Shown here one piece after another: positions 7,079 through 12,496 of a stretch of 12,496 nt of DNA. Source of the stretch: Thermoproteota archaeon (lineage in GTDB: Archaea; Korarchaeota; Korarchaeia; Korarchaeales; Korarchaeaceae). The stretch spans positions 1 through 12,496 of the forward strand of contig WAOH01000094.1 in NCBI GenBank assembly GCA_015521385.1, read 5' to 3'. The notes beneath the pieces were generated by a model. The model did not search any database, was not told the DNA's origin, and worked only from the letters and a program-made list of their open reading frames with translations. Made by a program: the position numbers and the translations under genes. How positions within the stretch are numbered: position 1 is the first letter of the stretch; every line of letters begins with the position of its first letter.

Positions 7079-7086
7079 GGGGTGAT
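7079..7086 (+). promoter_or_regulatory. Ribosome binding site of the PH-domain gene
   Basis: GGGGTGAT lies 3 bases before ATG 7090 and complements the 3' end of archaeal 16S rRNA (ATCACC). It favours ATG 7090 over the in-frame GTG at 7060 and ATG at 7075, neither of which has a comparable site. Confidence 0.6.
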
Positions 7087-7089
7087 CGG

Positions 7090-7635
7090 ATGCTGAGGCC
7101 GTCCAAGAGGCTGATGACCCTCTACTTCCTGTACCTCCTCATCGGCATTCTGGCCGGGATACTCCCGTGGTACATTCCCATGGTGGTGTTCATACCCGAG
7201 AGCGCCCCCTACCTCACCGCCCTGGTCCTGGCGATCGTGGTGCCCGTGGCCCTCTGGATACCGAGGTACTACGACTCCCTCGTCTACGAGTTGAGGGAGG
7301 AGGAGCTCGAGACCAAGGAGGGGGTCTGGTTCAGGAAAATATCTGTAATCCCCTACAACAGGATCACGAACGTGGACGTAGTTCAGGGCCCCCTGTCGCG
7401 CCTCCTGAACATCTACACAGTCAAGGTGCAGACCGCCGGCTACTCGGGGCAGGTCTCCAAAGCCGAGGCCAGGCTGCTGGGGATGGAGGATCCGGAAGGG
7501 GTGAAGGAGATGATACTCTCGAAGATCAGGGGCGTACGGCCGGAGGCCGTGGAAACCTTCGAGGAGGCGGATCTGGGAGATATACTGAGGGAGGTCAGGA
7601 GGATAAGGGAGTTACTCGAGTCACGCCTGCGCTGA
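7090..7635 (+). CDS. Two-helix membrane protein with bacterial PH (bPH2, DUF304-type) domain
   Basis: This 181-residue protein has two hydrophobic helices (about 10-35 and 39-57) followed by a cytoplasmic PH-like domain (about 59-150). YELREEELETKEGVWFRK (66-83), IPYNRITNVDVVQGPLSRLL (87-106) and VKVQTAGYSG (111-120) match the YdbS/YdbT-like bPH2 family (PF03703). A charged helical tail (about 155-181) ends the protein. The molecular function of the family is poorly known. It is a membrane-associated module that may bind proteins or lipids at the inner face. It follows the beta-helix gene with a 33-base gap, so the two are probably co-transcribed, placing this protein in the envelope locus. 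The start at ATG 7090 is chosen for its GGGGTGAT site; in-frame GTG 7060 would add 10 residues. Confidence 0.85.
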   Translation: MLRPSKRLMTLYFLYLLIGILAGILPWYIPMVVFIPESAPYLTALVLAIVVPVALWIPRYYDSLVYELREEELETKEGVWFRKISVIPYNRITNVDVVQGPLSRLLNIYTVKVQTAGYSGQVSKAEARLLGMEDPEGVKEMILSKIRGVRPEAVETFEEADLGDILREVRRIRELLESRLR

Positions 7636-7666
7636 TTGTCGCCCGTCATACGCGAAATCGAGGTAT

Positions 7667-7691
7667 CTGGGGAAGGTCCCCCCAGTTTCTT
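7667..7691 (+). terminator. Hairpin plus T-rich tail between converging genes
   Basis: CTGGGG (7667-7672) and CCCCAG (7680-7685) form a perfect six-base stem with a seven-base loop, followed by TTTCTT. It lies 32 bases after the PH-domain stop, before the converging VOC gene. It looks like an intrinsic terminator for the plus-strand operon. Confidence 0.5.
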
Positions 7692-7743
7692 AATCAGCCC
7701 TAGCACCGGGAGGTCCATCCCCATTACTCTAAATTCTATCAGC

Positions 7744-8079
7744 TCATTTCGGCTCGAAGAGCTCGAATACATTCCCTTCATTGTCCCTGAACTTCGCGTG
7801 GAGACCGATCTCTATGTCCCAGACCTCCGTTACCTCCACGCCCCTCTCCCTCAACTGCCTGACCGCCTCGTGGATGTCATCGACCCTGAAGGTTATGCCG
7901 GTGTCCTTGGGCGCGGCATCCTCGGCCGGATGCAAGGCGAAAATAACATTCTTCATTGGGAATTCCACCCATTTCTCTCCAACGAAGGAGGGCTTGAGAC
8001 CTACCTTGTCCCGCCAGAAGCTCAGGGAGGCCTCCATATCCCGGACGTAGAGGATCGCGTGGGTAATTTCATCGAACAT
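7744..8079 (-). CDS. VOC superfamily (glyoxalase/bleomycin-resistance fold) protein
   Basis: This 111-residue protein is one vicinal-oxygen-chelate unit with both beta-alpha-beta-beta-beta modules. The first is about 4-50 (THAILYVRDMEASLSFWRDK, then GLKP), the second about 60-111 (TGITFRVDDIHEAVRQLRER, then FRDNEGNVFELFEP). Possible metal ligands are His7 and Glu106. The position that carries the middle His in glyoxalase I is GITF here, so it is probably not a classical glyoxalase I and the substrate is unknown. Like most one-domain members it probably works as a dimer. The start ATG at 8079 is preceded at 8 bases by AGGTGG; a GTG at 8091 in frame would lie inside that site. A perfect inverted repeat (8081-8096) covers the ribosome binding site, with a TATA-like box at 8113-8124. 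It lies downstream of the ChrB-like gene on the same strand. Confidence 0.85.
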   Translation of the reverse strand: MFDEITHAILYVRDMEASLSFWRDKVGLKPSFVGEKWVEFPMKNVIFALHPAEDAAPKDTGITFRVDDIHEAVRQLRERGVEVTEVWDIEIGLHAKFRDNEGNVFELFEPK

Positions 8080-8080
8080 G

Positions 8081-8096
8081 GTTAGGCCCACCTAAC
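8081..8096 (-). promoter_or_regulatory. Perfect inverted repeat over the VOC gene ribosome binding site
   Basis: GTTAGG (8081-8086) and CCTAAC (8091-8096) are exact reverse complements separated by four bases. The repeat covers the expected transcription start and the AGGTGG ribosome binding site, ending one base before the ATG. It could be a repressor operator or an RNA hairpin that hides the site. Confidence 0.5.
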
Positions 8097-8112
8097 TTCA
8101 TTCATAGCACTA

Positions 8113-8124
8113 CTTCATAAAGTT
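8113..8124 (-). promoter_or_regulatory. TATA-like box of the VOC gene
   Basis: The minus strand reads AACTTTATGAAG, about 25 bases before the expected start site near 8093. The same AACTT(A/T)AT core appears ahead of the ChrB-like gene and the V4R-like gene. Confidence 0.45.
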
Positions 8125-8184
8125 GCCCCATCTCCCACTCGGTTCGGGGTTAGCTGTCCCTCGTATCTAAGACATAGCTGGCAG

Positions 8185-8703
8185 TCAGTCCCTCGATCCC
8201 CTCAGGATCCTCTTGAGATACCTCAACCTCTCCGTCTTGGATAGGCCCTCCAGCTCCTGGCTCAGCTCCTCCTTCAGATCCTCGACCTTGAAGTGGGAGT
8301 ACAGCGCCTCCCAGACGAGCATGCCCACTCTCAGGGTCTCCTCATCGCTTCCCGTCACGAACCTTAGGCCGTTGAAGATCGCCTTCAGCCCGCTCGCCTC
8401 TGGGGCCTTTTCCTCCTCACCTCTGATATCGGCGGCGTGGACTATCTCCGCTATCCTCTTTACATAGGGGTCCTCGATGGAGTACTTCTCCACTATCACC
8501 TCGAAGGTGCACTTGCCGTCCCTGTGCCCGTGCTCCACGCCCTTTATATCGAAGGGGATGCCGTGCTCGGGCCTCAGCTCCTCCTCGGGCCAGTCTATGA
8601 AGTGGAATTCAGCGTCGGGATCGACGAACCGCTTTATGAGCCAGGCCGAAGCCGTCCTATCCACTCCCGGAAAGGACCTCGTCACCCATCTCATGGCTAT
8701 CAT
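8185..8703 (-). CDS. ChrB C-terminal-domain protein (chromate-resistance-associated family)
   Basis: The 172 residues match the ChrB C-terminal domain (Chrome_Resist, PF09828) over most of their length. WVTRSFPGVDRTASAWLIKR (6-25) is followed by FVDPDAEFHFID, then FDIKGVEHGHRDGKCTFE (51-68), whose His58, His60, Cys65 and Glu68 could form a metal site. SGLKAIFNGLRF (104-115) and a helical charged C-terminus complete it. In bacteria this domain is found in ChrB, linked to chromate resistance, but stand-alone copies are common and of unknown role. No ChrA transporter is visible nearby, so a chromate function should not be assumed. The start at ATG 8703 is chosen because the conserved domain begins at once and a TATA-like box (8721-8732) lies 24 bases upstream, with no ribosome binding site. 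The frame stays open upstream to 8865, but that part looks non-coding. Confidence 0.85.
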   Translation of the reverse strand: MIAMRWVTRSFPGVDRTASAWLIKRFVDPDAEFHFIDWPEEELRPEHGIPFDIKGVEHGHRDGKCTFEVIVEKYSIEDPYVKRIAEIVHAADIRGEEEKAPEASGLKAIFNGLRFVTGSDEETLRVGMLVWEALYSHFKVEDLKEELSQELEGLSKTERLRYLKRILRGSRD

Positions 8704-8913
8704 GGTTACGGACGGGCATCGCAGATTAAGTTGGCGATTGAATTGCGACGCGAATCGCTTCCCGGCGCTCGGGGGTCCGTCGTGACTCACCGGCCGGTTG
8801 GGGGAACCTGAGGTCCTTGAACCGTGTCCATTCCACCGATCCCTCACGAATTCCCATGAACCCACTCACATGGGGGGCCGAAACTTAATAGGCTGCCCCG
8901 TTCGTGTAAGGGC
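8704..8913. promoter_or_regulatory. Divergent promoter region between ChrB-like and V4R-like genes
   Basis: This 210-base gap holds two outward-facing TATA-like boxes at its edges: minus-strand AACTTAATCTGC at 8721-8732 and plus-strand AACTTAATAG at 8882-8891, preceded by CGAAA, a possible BRE. Each lies 24-27 bases from its start codon, so both transcripts would be leaderless. In the remaining 150 bases I see only a weak 4-base-stem hairpin and no RNA gene or small reading frame I can support. Confidence 0.5.
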
Positions 8914-9363
8914 ATGCCAGTCGATCCCACGTTCTTGGATCTGGTGAACTACGGGATATGCCGCGCCCTCAACGAGAGGCTCGGTAAGGAGGCGACGGAG
9001 GAGATATTCAGGGAGGTGGGGAGGATCTGCTACAGGAGGGCGCGGGATCAGGGTATGATAGAGGGCAGGGAGGATCCCCTGGAAGCACTGGTGGAGGTCG
9101 CCAGGTTCCTCGAGAGGATGGGCTACATGGAGAGGATCGTGATAACCAAGGTGAGCGAGGACGAGCTCCTGCTTGACATGTACGGGGTATCCGTCCTCAG
9201 GTCCTCCATCGAGCTGGTGGAGTCCGGGATGGCCCCATCCCACTACATGACCAACATGATGTTCGCCGCCCTGGAGGAACACGGCGTCGCGGCGGAGCTG
9301 GTCGACCTGGGCTTCGATCCCGAGGAGAACCACGTTAGGGAGAAGTGGATACTGAAGAGGTGA
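8914..9363 (+). CDS. Small soluble protein, V4R/hydrocarbon-binding-like (tentative)
   Basis: This 149-residue protein has no signal peptide or membrane segment. It starts with a helical region (about 6-70; LGKEATEEIFREVGRICYRR, then a second helix EALVEVARFLERMG), followed by a strand-rich part (MERIVITKVSEDELLLDMYG, 72-91) and further helices with SHYMTNMMFAALEEHGV (109-125). This layout resembles the small V4R/hydrocarbon-binding-like families that often act as ligand-binding sensors or adaptors, but I see no diagnostic motif and the link is weak. Cys16 and Cys39 are the only cysteines, so no metal cluster is suggested. The start ATG at 8914 has a TATA-like box 27 bases upstream and no ribosome binding site. 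Composition matches its neighbours. It could equally be an unnamed archaeal family. Confidence 0.7.
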   Translation: MPVDPTFLDLVNYGICRALNERLGKEATEEIFREVGRICYRRARDQGMIEGREDPLEALVEVARFLERMGYMERIVITKVSEDELLLDMYGVSVLRSSIELVESGMAPSHYMTNMMFAALEEHGVAAELVDLGFDPEENHVREKWILKR

Positions 9364-9401
9364 GCCTCGAACCTATTTCCGCTCATTAGGGGATTAGAGG
9401 A

Positions 9402-9419
9402 CTCCCCAATATGGGGGAG
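9402..9419. terminator. Perfect hairpin between two converging genes
   Basis: CTCCCC (9402-9407) and GGGGAG (9414-9419) form a six-base stem with the loop AATATG. It lies 39 bases after the plus-strand gene and about 57 beyond the minus-strand gene's stop, so it could terminate both. No T run follows on either strand, which lowers confidence. The gap 9364-9475 has nothing else I can support. Confidence 0.4.
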
Positions 9420-9475
9420 CGGAGTAATGTGGCTGATGACTCTACCTGATCGGCCAGCCGGCCTCAACGGCGCAC

Positions 9476-9964
9476 TCAGAGGTGAGAAAGCTCTCCCTCC
9501 ATTGAGATGAGCTGATGGGAGAGGATCCTCCTCCTGAGGTAATTGAGCAATCCTGTGAGCCTCGCATCGAGCTGAATTTGCTCCCCCAGTTTTCCGGACA
9601 GCATGCCATGCTTGAGGAGGAGCCAGCTGTATATCCGCTCCAGCTCTTCATTAAGGGAAGTGTTCAGCGATGCGTCCATTAGGTAGACCAGGAGGTCGGA
9701 ATGAGTCGAGAGGCCCCTCTTCAGGTCGGTAATCGAGCTCTCAGAGGATCTATCCCTCATAACCGTGTCCTGCATGATGCCTCCGATATTTCTCCCCGTC
9801 TCCGGATCGAACACTATTAGGGGAGCTTCCGATGGAAACCGATCCGAGAAGAAGGATCTGGGCACTTTTCTGAGGATGTCCAAGGCCCTTTCGACCAAGG
9901 GATCCCCGGGAAGGGGAGAGATTTCCAGCAGCTCTCTGCCCACAGGGACCACTTTGAGCCGCAT
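9476..9964 (-). CDS. Unrecognised 162-residue protein
   Basis: I do not recognise this protein. It looks real: the sequence is well mixed, with strands at the start (MRLKVVPVGRELLEISPLPG) and VFDPETGRNIGG at 51-62. Amphipathic helices follow (LNEELERIYSWLLLKHGMLS, about 104-123, and LTGLLNYLRRRILSHQL, 136-152). There are no cysteines, no signal peptide and no membrane segment, so it is probably cytoplasmic. Codon use is a little more mixed than in the neighbours, with more serine and TCC/AGC codons. The ATG at 9964 has a purine-rich stretch (GAGTGGGGGGAG) directly before it and a TATA-like box about 40 bases upstream, consistent with a leader of about 15 bases. It is divergent from the GT-C gene and convergent with the V4R-like gene, so it is transcribed alone. 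Confidence 0.65.
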   Translation of the reverse strand: MRLKVVPVGRELLEISPLPGDPLVERALDILRKVPRSFFSDRFPSEAPLIVFDPETGRNIGGIMQDTVMRDRSSESSITDLKRGLSTHSDLLVYLMDASLNTSLNEELERIYSWLLLKHGMLSGKLGEQIQLDARLTGLLNYLRRRILSHQLISMEGELSHL

Positions 9965-9998
9965 GCTCCCCCCACTCTTGGCTCCGTCCGGTGCATCG

Positions 9999-10010
9999 CC
10001 TAAAAGTTTC
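9999..10010 (-). promoter_or_regulatory. TATA-like box of the 162-residue protein gene
   Basis: The minus strand reads GAAACTTTTAGG. It places transcription start near 9979 and leaves about 15 bases of leader with a purine-rich site before ATG 9964. Confidence 0.4.
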
Positions 10011-10042
10011 CCATCGACTCACGCTGAGCAGCGGTTCAGAAG

Positions 10043-10054
10043 CTGACTAGTCAG
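10043..10054. promoter_or_regulatory. 12-base perfect palindrome upstream of the GT-C gene promoter
   Basis: CTGACTAGTCAG equals its own reverse complement. It ends nine bases before the TATA box at 10063-10071. CTAGTC occurs inside it (10047-10052) and again just after the box (10073-10078), 26 bases apart. Such a layout fits a dimeric regulator that binds beside the promoter. Confidence 0.45.
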
Positions 10055-10062
10055 GAAAAATG

Positions 10063-10071
10063 CTAAATATA
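10063..10071 (+). promoter_or_regulatory. TATA box of the GT-C gene (leaderless)
   Basis: CTAAATATA, preceded by the purine-rich GGAAAAATG as a possible BRE, is centred 24 bases before ATG 10091. With no ribosome binding site present, transcript and coding sequence should start together. Confidence 0.6.
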
Positions 10072-10090
10072 GCTAGTCCTGTCTTTCGGG

Positions 10091-12019
10091 ATGAGCTGGG
10101 ATTACAGGAGAGCGGGAGTACCAGCTGCCCTGATACTGCTTCCCCTTCTGCTCTCTCTCAGCGGCCTTATGGGGATGTACACTGCTGGCCCCTTCCCTCC
10201 CGGGTGGGGAGGTGACGCTTACGGTCATCTCTTCAAGATATGGAAGCTCCACACCCATGGATTCTCGCCCTGGATAGAGGACTGGTACTCCGGGTACCCC
10301 TTCCTCAGGTTCTACCCGCCCCTCTCCTACTTCCTAGCTTGGGCGGTCTCCGTCCCCCTGGGAGATCCGGCCCTCGCGTACAAGCTGGTCATCACCCTGA
10401 GCCTTGTGCTCGCCTCCATCTCCGCCTACCTGCTCGGCAGGGAGCTCGAGTTCGCGGAGGTGCCATCCATCGTCATGGGCGTCTCCTACTCCGTCAACCC
10501 GTGGCTCCTCAGGATGATATCGCCGGAGGGAAACTTCCCAAGGGTCGTCGGTGCCGCCCTGGCTCCTCTCTCGATCGCCTGCCTGCTGAGGGTCGTCAAG
10601 AGGAGAGGTAGACCTGTATGCGCATTGCCGATCGCCGCGCTGCCGCTCTCCCACCACTCTCTCGCCGTTGTCGTCCTCCCTCTGGCTGCGGTCCTCTGGC
10701 TCTCCGCACTCCTCGACGAATCCCTCGGATTGGAGGACCTGGCCATGAGGCTCAAGGACACCCTCGTGACGCTGGCGTGGACTCTGATAGCTGCGTCCTT
10801 CTGGCTCGTTCCCTTCGCCCTCGAGAGAAACCTGGCCCACTTCCTGAATGAGAACTCCATCGATTACCTGTTCGTGAGGCAGAGCGTCCCCCTTGTTGGT
10901 CCGTTCGTAGAAAGCGGTCCCTGGAGCTTCTATCAGGGGGATTTTAGGATGGCCCTATCCCTGATCGCCCTCCCCGCTTCCATCCTCGTCATCAGGAGGA
11001 ACCGGGAAACCGATTTGAGCACCCTCTCGGCCCTCCTCTCGTCCTCGATGGTCCTGGTCTCCCTGCTGCTCAGCCTAGGGGCTAAAGGTCCCGTCCCCTG
11101 GCTGAACAGGCTCCCCCTCCTGAGCATGATCCCACCGTACAGGTGGCTGGACCTGACCCAGCTGTCAGCTGCCGTAGCCTTGGGAGGGCTCCTCGAAATG
11201 ATAACCAGCGCTTCCAAGAGGAGGTGGTTCCCCGTGCTCCTCTTACTGCTGCTCATCCCCTTCTACGTGGAGTCGGCCCCTCGAATGCAGTACATGGCCG
11301 GAACAGATTTCGATCCTGACCTGAGGAGGGCCCTACAGGTCGTGGGCAGCGACCCGGGCGTGTTCAGGTTCCACCAGCAGGGGGTCGTGTTCAGGCTCGG
11401 ATCCATGGTCTCCTACTCTCCCGTATTCGCGGGGAAACCGACGTTGAACGGGTGGTACAGGCAGGGCGATCCACTCTACCCGCAGCACAATCAGATGGAG
11501 TGGGAGATCGAGAACGATAGGGAGGAGGTCGCTGATAAACTGGACGCCTTCGGCGTGAGGTACGTCCTCCTCGATCTGGACCGGAGCAAGGGCCTGGACC
11601 TCCTAGAGCGGATAGGTTTCAGGGAGGTTGGCAGGTACGGACGCATCTCCGTGATGAGATGGGAGAGAGGGTCCATGCTGAGCTGCGAGGGCTGCACCCT
11701 CAAGCTGGAGGAGTGGAGGGACGGCTACATAAGGTTCCGGTACAGTGCCAACTCCAGCGTCGAGGTGAGGGTGTCCGAGGCGTGGTACCCCCACTGGAGG
11801 GTGAGGGTGGACGGTCGCGATGTCGGTGCCCCGCTGAAGGACGAGTTGGGCCTCGTCCTCATTCTCTTGGAACCGGGCGATCACTCAGTGGAACTGGTGT
11901 TCTGGGATCCCCTCTCGGTCGTCCTGCAGGTCGTATCCTCCATAGCTGCAGTCTACGCTGTGGTAAGGTCGCTACTGCCAAAGAGGGAGAGATGGATCAG
12001 ACCTTGGTTCGAGCAGTAG
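10091..12019 (+). CDS. PTPS-related GT-C-type polytopic membrane protein (COG5617/YfhO-like)
   Basis: This 642-residue membrane protein resembles the '6-pyruvoyl-tetrahydropterin synthase related' membrane family (PF10131), which is built like GT-C glycosyltransferases. The first helix (about 11-29) leads into an outward loop with GGDAYGHLFKIW (40-51), whose Asp is placed like the catalytic acid of GT-C enzymes, and RFYPPLSYFLAW (73-84). About ten further hydrophobic segments follow to about residue 393. SHHS (187-190) and PYRWLDL (349-355) are other conserved-looking spots. The C-terminal part (about 395-605) is extracellular and strand-rich. It contains YVLLDLDRSK (491-500) and SEAWYPHWRVRVDGRD (562-577), a YfhO-like beta-sandwich motif. 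A final helix (about 608-627) and basic tail close the protein. It probably transfers sugars from a lipid carrier to an envelope glycan, but this is inferred. The ATG start fits the leaderless promoter at 10063-10071. Confidence 0.82.
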   Translation: MSWDYRRAGVPAALILLPLLLSLSGLMGMYTAGPFPPGWGGDAYGHLFKIWKLHTHGFSPWIEDWYSGYPFLRFYPPLSYFLAWAVSVPLGDPALAYKLVITLSLVLASISAYLLGRELEFAEVPSIVMGVSYSVNPWLLRMISPEGNFPRVVGAALAPLSIACLLRVVKRRGRPVCALPIAALPLSHHSLAVVVLPLAAVLWLSALLDESLGLEDLAMRLKDTLVTLAWTLIAASFWLVPFALERNLAHFLNENSIDYLFVRQSVPLVGPFVESGPWSFYQGDFRMALSLIALPASILVIRRNRETDLSTLSALLSSSMVLVSLLLSLGAKGPVPWLNRLPLLSMIPPYRWLDLTQLSAAVALGGLLEMITSASKRRWFPVLLLLLLIPFYVESAPRMQYMAGTDFDPDLRRALQVVGSDPGVFRFHQQGVVFRLGSMVSYSPVFAGKPTLNGWYRQGDPLYPQHNQMEWEIENDREEVADKLDAFGVRYVLLDLDRSKGLDLLERIGFREVGRYGRISVMRWERGSMLSCEGCTLKLEEWRDGYIRFRYSANSSVEVRVSEAWYPHWRVRVDGRDVGAPLKDELGLVLILLEPGDHSVELVFWDPLSVVLQVVSSIAAVYAVVRSLLPKRERWIRPWFEQ

Positions 12020-12134
12020 CAAGTACCGAGAAAGCCTAGGAATCGTTCATCATTCAGTTTCTACCATTCTTGAATGGGATGAAATTTCGGGCAAAAAGGC
12101 AAGGTTTTTCATTTTTAGGTCTTGGTGCGCGGAT
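12020..12134. promoter_or_regulatory. AT-rich gap with inverted repeat and putative promoter before the Mrr gene
   Basis: CCATTC and GAATGG (12064-12077) form a perfect inverted repeat with a two-base spacer. TTTTTCATTTTTA at 12105-12117 may serve both as T-rich terminator of the GT-C gene and as TATA-like element centred about 25 bases before the GTG at 12135. Composition turns AT-rich here compared with the region before it. Confidence 0.4.
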
Positions 12135-12496
12135 GTGGGTTATGAGAAAGGCGCTAGGTTGGAAAGATTGGTCGAGCGGATCTTAGAAGCCCAAGGCTAC
12201 AAGGTTCAGCGGGGTATCTGGCTGGTCGGGAGATCTGGAGTGAAGCATCAGATCGATGTCTACGCTGAGTACGAGGGTCCTCTCCACAAGACCCGCATAA
12301 TTGTCGAGTGCAAGGCCTACGATAAGCCAGTAGGCAAGGAGATAGTTCAAAAGCTCATCCAAGAAATCGAGGATTTGGGGTTAGAGAAGGGGATTCTGGC
12401 GACCACCTCGAGATTCACTAGAGATGCCATTGAGTTAGCGAAGGGGTTTCCTATCGAGCTCTGGGATCGGCACAAGCTAGCTGCGTTGGTACAGGA
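12135..12496 (+). CDS. Mrr-type restriction endonuclease-like protein, N-terminal part (3' end outside window)
   Basis: The 120 visible residues match the Mrr catalytic domain (PF04471), a PD-(D/E)XK nuclease fold that cleaves DNA. A first helix (GARLERLVERILEAQGYKV, 6-24) contains a conserved Glu. The active-site set is Asp41 in HQIDVY (38-43) and Glu58/Lys60 in IIVECKAYDKPV (55-66). EKGILATTSRFTRDAIELAK and IELWDR follow, also typical of the family. All catalytic residues seen are intact. No methylase or partner gene is visible; any would be beyond the right edge. The frame stays open upstream, so the start is uncertain. GTG at 12135 is chosen because it leads straight into the conserved helix and lies about 25 bases from a T-rich promoter-like element. 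Codon use (TTG, TTA, CAA, GAT) is more AT-rich than in the neighbouring genes, which suggests transfer. Confidence 0.85.
   Translation, partial: MGYEKGARLERLVERILEAQGYKVQRGIWLVGRSGVKHQIDVYAEYEGPLHKTRIIVECKAYDKPVGKEIVQKLIQEIEDLGLEKGILATTSRFTRDAIELAKGFPIELWDRHKLAALVQ

Noticed and set aside
7636..8085. Plus-strand open frame of 149 codons
   Set aside because: It is antisense to the VOC gene, which has clear domain motifs and its own start signals.
8151..8179. Inverted repeat downstream of the ChrB-like gene (TAGCTGTC and GACATAGCT)
   Set aside because: The arms pair only with bulged bases and no T run follows, so it does not make a convincing terminator.
8704..8865. N-terminal extension of the ChrB-like protein
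   Set aside because: The frame is open but encodes Arg/Ser/Pro/Gly-rich sequence with no family similarity, and a good promoter element lies inside it just before ATG 8703.
8866..9333. Minus-strand open frame of 155 codons
   Set aside because: It is the antisense of the V4R-like gene; the product is His/Pro-rich without family features, and its promoter region coincides with the sense promoter.
9433..9456. C/D-box-like guide RNA (CTGATGA followed by CTGA)
   Set aside because: Only six bases separate the two boxes, too short for a guide, and no second C'/D pair or terminal stem is visible.
1..12496. tRNA, rRNA, CRISPR array, insertion sequence or transposase
   Set aside because: I looked for T-loop motifs, regularly spaced short repeats and transposase-like frames on both strands and found none I could support.

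Overview
The window looks like a piece of a GC-rich, probably hyperthermophilic archaeal chromosome. Arg codons are mostly AGG/AGA and Ile is often ATA. Starts are a mixture of ATG, GTG and TTG. Several genes have a TATA-like box about 24-27 bases upstream of the start codon and no ribosome binding site, which is the archaeal leaderless pattern, while others have GGTG/GGAGG sites. The gene content (tungsten aldehyde oxidoreductase, amino-acid-type permease, DUF2341 surface protein, PTPS-related membrane protein) would suit a peptide-fermenting Thermoproteota or Korarchaeota-like lineage. That placement is inference. I see no rRNA, tRNA, CRISPR or insertion sequence.

Left part, minus strand (1-5325): reading in the direction of transcription, a large secreted protein comes first (DUF2341 domain, seven-bladed propeller, S-layer-like C-terminus with an EF-hand-like loop). 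It is followed by a two-gene unit made of a small two-helix membrane protein and an APC-superfamily permease, joined by an ATGA overlap. The last gene is the N-terminal third of an aldehyde:ferredoxin oxidoreductase, cut by the window edge. A permease beside an aldehyde oxidoreductase is consistent with amino-acid uptake and fermentation.

Middle (5326-7635, plus strand): divergent from the propeller gene is a second surface protein, a right-handed beta-helix with a C-terminal membrane anchor, then a two-helix bacterial-PH-domain protein in the same orientation. The two outward-facing surface proteins share a 135-base divergent promoter region, which suggests a cell-envelope locus.

Right part (7636-12496): a set of short, mostly singly transcribed genes. 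These are a VOC/glyoxalase-fold protein and a ChrB C-terminal-domain protein on the minus strand, a small V4R-like soluble protein on the plus strand, an unrecognised 162-residue protein on the minus strand, and a 642-residue PTPS-related GT-C-type membrane protein on the plus strand. At the right edge is the start of an Mrr-type PD-(D/E)XK nuclease whose composition is clearly more AT-rich than its neighbours.

I cannot demonstrate a wholly new system from sequence alone. The best candidates for a second look are the divergent surface-protein locus, the small-membrane-protein/permease pair, and the inverted repeats placed exactly on the promoters or ribosome binding sites of the VOC and GT-C genes.
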